The notes beneath the pieces were generated by a model that did not search any database, was not told the DNA's origin, and saw only the letters and a program-made list of their open reading frames with translations. Position numbers and translations under genes: made by a program. A DNA stretch of 64,000 nucleotides from Variibacter gotjawalensis (GTDB lineage Bacteria > Pseudomonadota > Alphaproteobacteria > Rhizobiales > Xanthobacteraceae). Below, piece after piece: positions 63,292 to 64,000 of the stretch; position 1 is the stretch's first letter; every line of letters begins with the position of its first letter. The DNA is taken from positions 1,813,501 through 1,877,500 of the forward strand of contig NZ_AP014946.1 in assembly GCF_002355335.1 (NCBI RefSeq), in the 5' to 3' direction.

Positions 63292-63326
63292 GAGCATGTG
63301 CCCCGATTCTTTCGGGGGACATGCTC
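63292..63326 (+). promoter_or_regulatory. Hairpin covering the ftsL ribosome-binding region
   Basis: Arms GAGCATGTGCCCCGA and TCGGGGGACATGCTC have one mismatch and a short loop; the hairpin ends two bases before the ftsL ATG. The only ribosome-binding-like purine run, GGGGG (63314-63318), is inside the right arm, so the folded RNA could hide it. Confidence 0.6.
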
Positions 63327-63328
63327 TA

Positions 63329-63721
63329 ATGCTGCGCGCGCTCAACATCCTGGTCGTCACCGCTCTCGTGATGTCGGCCGCCTGGGTCTACAAGATCAAG
63401 TTCGAGGCGACCGTGCAGCTCGAGCAGGTCTCGAAGATGCGCGCGCAAATCCGCCGCGAGCGGGACGCGATCGCGATTCTCCGCGCCGAATGGGCACGTC
63501 TCGACAGCCCGAACCGTATTCAGGAACTCGCGCAGCGGCATCTGAAATCGAAGCCGATCGAAGTCGCGCAGTTCGACACGCTCGACAACCTGCCGGATCG
63601 TCCGGTCCCGATCGTGCCGCCGGGTACGCAGGATCCGATCGGCGCGATCATCGAGAAATTCGCCGACGACGAAGTGGTGACCGGCAGCGTTCCCGCCGCA
63701 CCGAGACAGGGTCAGAGATAG
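63329..63721 (+). CDS. ftsL: Cell division protein FtsL
   Basis: 130 aa from the ATG at 63329; an earlier in-frame ATG (63296) lies in the repeat hairpin and would add repeat-coded residues, so I reject it. One membrane helix (about 5-23, LNILVVTALVMSAAWVYKI) is followed by a heptad-like coiled coil (VQLEQVSKMRAQIRRERDAIAILRAEW). FtsL joins FtsB and FtsQ in the divisome. The position between rsmH and ftsI confirms the call in spite of low sequence conservation. Confidence 0.88.
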   Translation: MLRALNILVVTALVMSAAWVYKIKFEATVQLEQVSKMRAQIRRERDAIAILRAEWARLDSPNRIQELAQRHLKSKPIEVAQFDTLDNLPDRPVPIVPPGTQDPIGAIIEKFADDEVVTGSVPAAPRQGQR

Positions 63722-63724
63722 ACG

Positions 63725-64000
63725 ATGTCGCGTGAAGACAACATGACGCCAGAAAAACCCGGTATCTTCTCGGGCGAGCGCCGCCGCGCGCTGATCCATT
63801 CGCTGTTGTACGGCAAGGGCACCGACCGCGCCGCGAAATCGAAGGCCCGCGTATTCCTCGCAATCGCGGGCTTCAGCGTGATCTACACGATCATCGCGGT
63901 GCGCCTCGTCACCTTCGCGGTCGCGCCGGAAAAGCAGGCGAGCCGCACGGCGCGCGACGCCGTCTCGACCGCGCGCCCCGACATTCTCGATCGTAACGGC
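63725..64000 (+). CDS. ftsI: Peptidoglycan D,D-transpeptidase FtsI (PBP3), N-terminal part
   Basis: Only the first 92 residues are in the window. A cytoplasmic ~45 residues (MSREDNMTPEKPGIFSGERRR...) precede a membrane helix (VFLAIAGFSVIYTIIAVRL), and the sequence RPDILDRNG near the end is the conserved start of the pedestal domain in FtsI/PBP2 family proteins. It crosslinks septal peptidoglycan. Starts three bases after the ftsL stop. The transpeptidase domain is outside the window. Confidence 0.92.
   Translation, partial: MSREDNMTPEKPGIFSGERRRALIHSLLYGKGTDRAAKSKARVFLAIAGFSVIYTIIAVRLVTFAVAPEKQASRTARDAVSTARPDILDRNG

Overview
The window looks like a chromosomal segment of a GC-rich alphaproteobacterium of the order Hyphomicrobiales (Rhizobiales), probably near Bradyrhizobium, Pseudolabrys or other Xanthobacteraceae-type lineages. 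The evidence is the ChvI/ChvG–short HprK–EIIA(Man)–HPr block, the DUF3551 and DUF2865 secreted proteins, the dispersed palindromic intergenic repeats typical of these genomes, the mraZ-rsmH-ftsL-ftsI start of the division/cell-wall cluster, and strong G/C bias at third codon positions. I see no insertion sequence, phage module, tRNA, rRNA operon or CRISPR array. The only structural RNA recognised with confidence is RNase P RNA.

Layout. 1-3.1 kb: end of a cold-shock gene, rlmJ, an RNase T2 and small secreted proteins. 3.1-12.7 kb: an envelope-sugar region with heptose synthesis (hldD-hldE), a CapD/WbpM-type UDP-sugar 4,6-dehydratase, a WecA/MraY-type phosphosugar transferase, a WbpE-type aminotransferase, and GDP-mannose synthesis (an AGE-fold isomerase next to a mannose-1-P guanylyltransferase). 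12.7-20.1 kb: an unusual Hfq, mobB, ppa, tcuA-tcuB, a secreted basic protein and ettA. 20.1-31.5 kb: nudK, an MltB-type transglycosylase, an AT-richer islet with two related secreted proteins, polA (whose proofreading site appears destroyed), a secreted trypsin-like protein, moeB and a DUF2865 protein.

31.5-45.4 kb: an LhgO-like oxidase, pckA, a HugZ-like protein, then chvI-chvG-hprK and EIIA(Man)-ptsH, a ParE/RelE-type toxin-antitoxin pair, an orphan peptide-type binding protein, ahcY with a strong operator-like palindrome upstream, a GT2 glycosyltransferase and an O-antigen ligase-like protein. 45.4-56.7 kb: three consecutive DUF3551 genes, a MATE transporter, and the ligase/exonuclease/helicase/PdeM repair cluster, split into two divergent halves with a TPR-methyltransferase and a MAPEG protein between them, then a cytochrome P450. 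56.8-60.3 kb: rnpB, mgsA and two peptidoglycan hydrolases plus a PRC-barrel protein. 60.3-61.6 kb: a long non-coding stretch with palindromic repeats and a strongly structured element. 61.6-64 kb: mraZ (with three 10-bp-spaced MraZ boxes over its promoter), rsmH, ftsL and the start of ftsI.

The main themes are envelope polysaccharide building blocks, envelope stress/host-interaction signalling linked to carbon-nitrogen PTS signalling, DNA repair, and cell division. No whole new multi-gene system is evident. The most unusual points are the polA exonuclease-site loss, the Hfq variant with a changed Sm2 motif, the low-GC pair of related secreted proteins, the structured non-coding element near 61 kb, and repeat hairpins that supply the rsmH stop codon and cover the ftsL ribosome-binding region.
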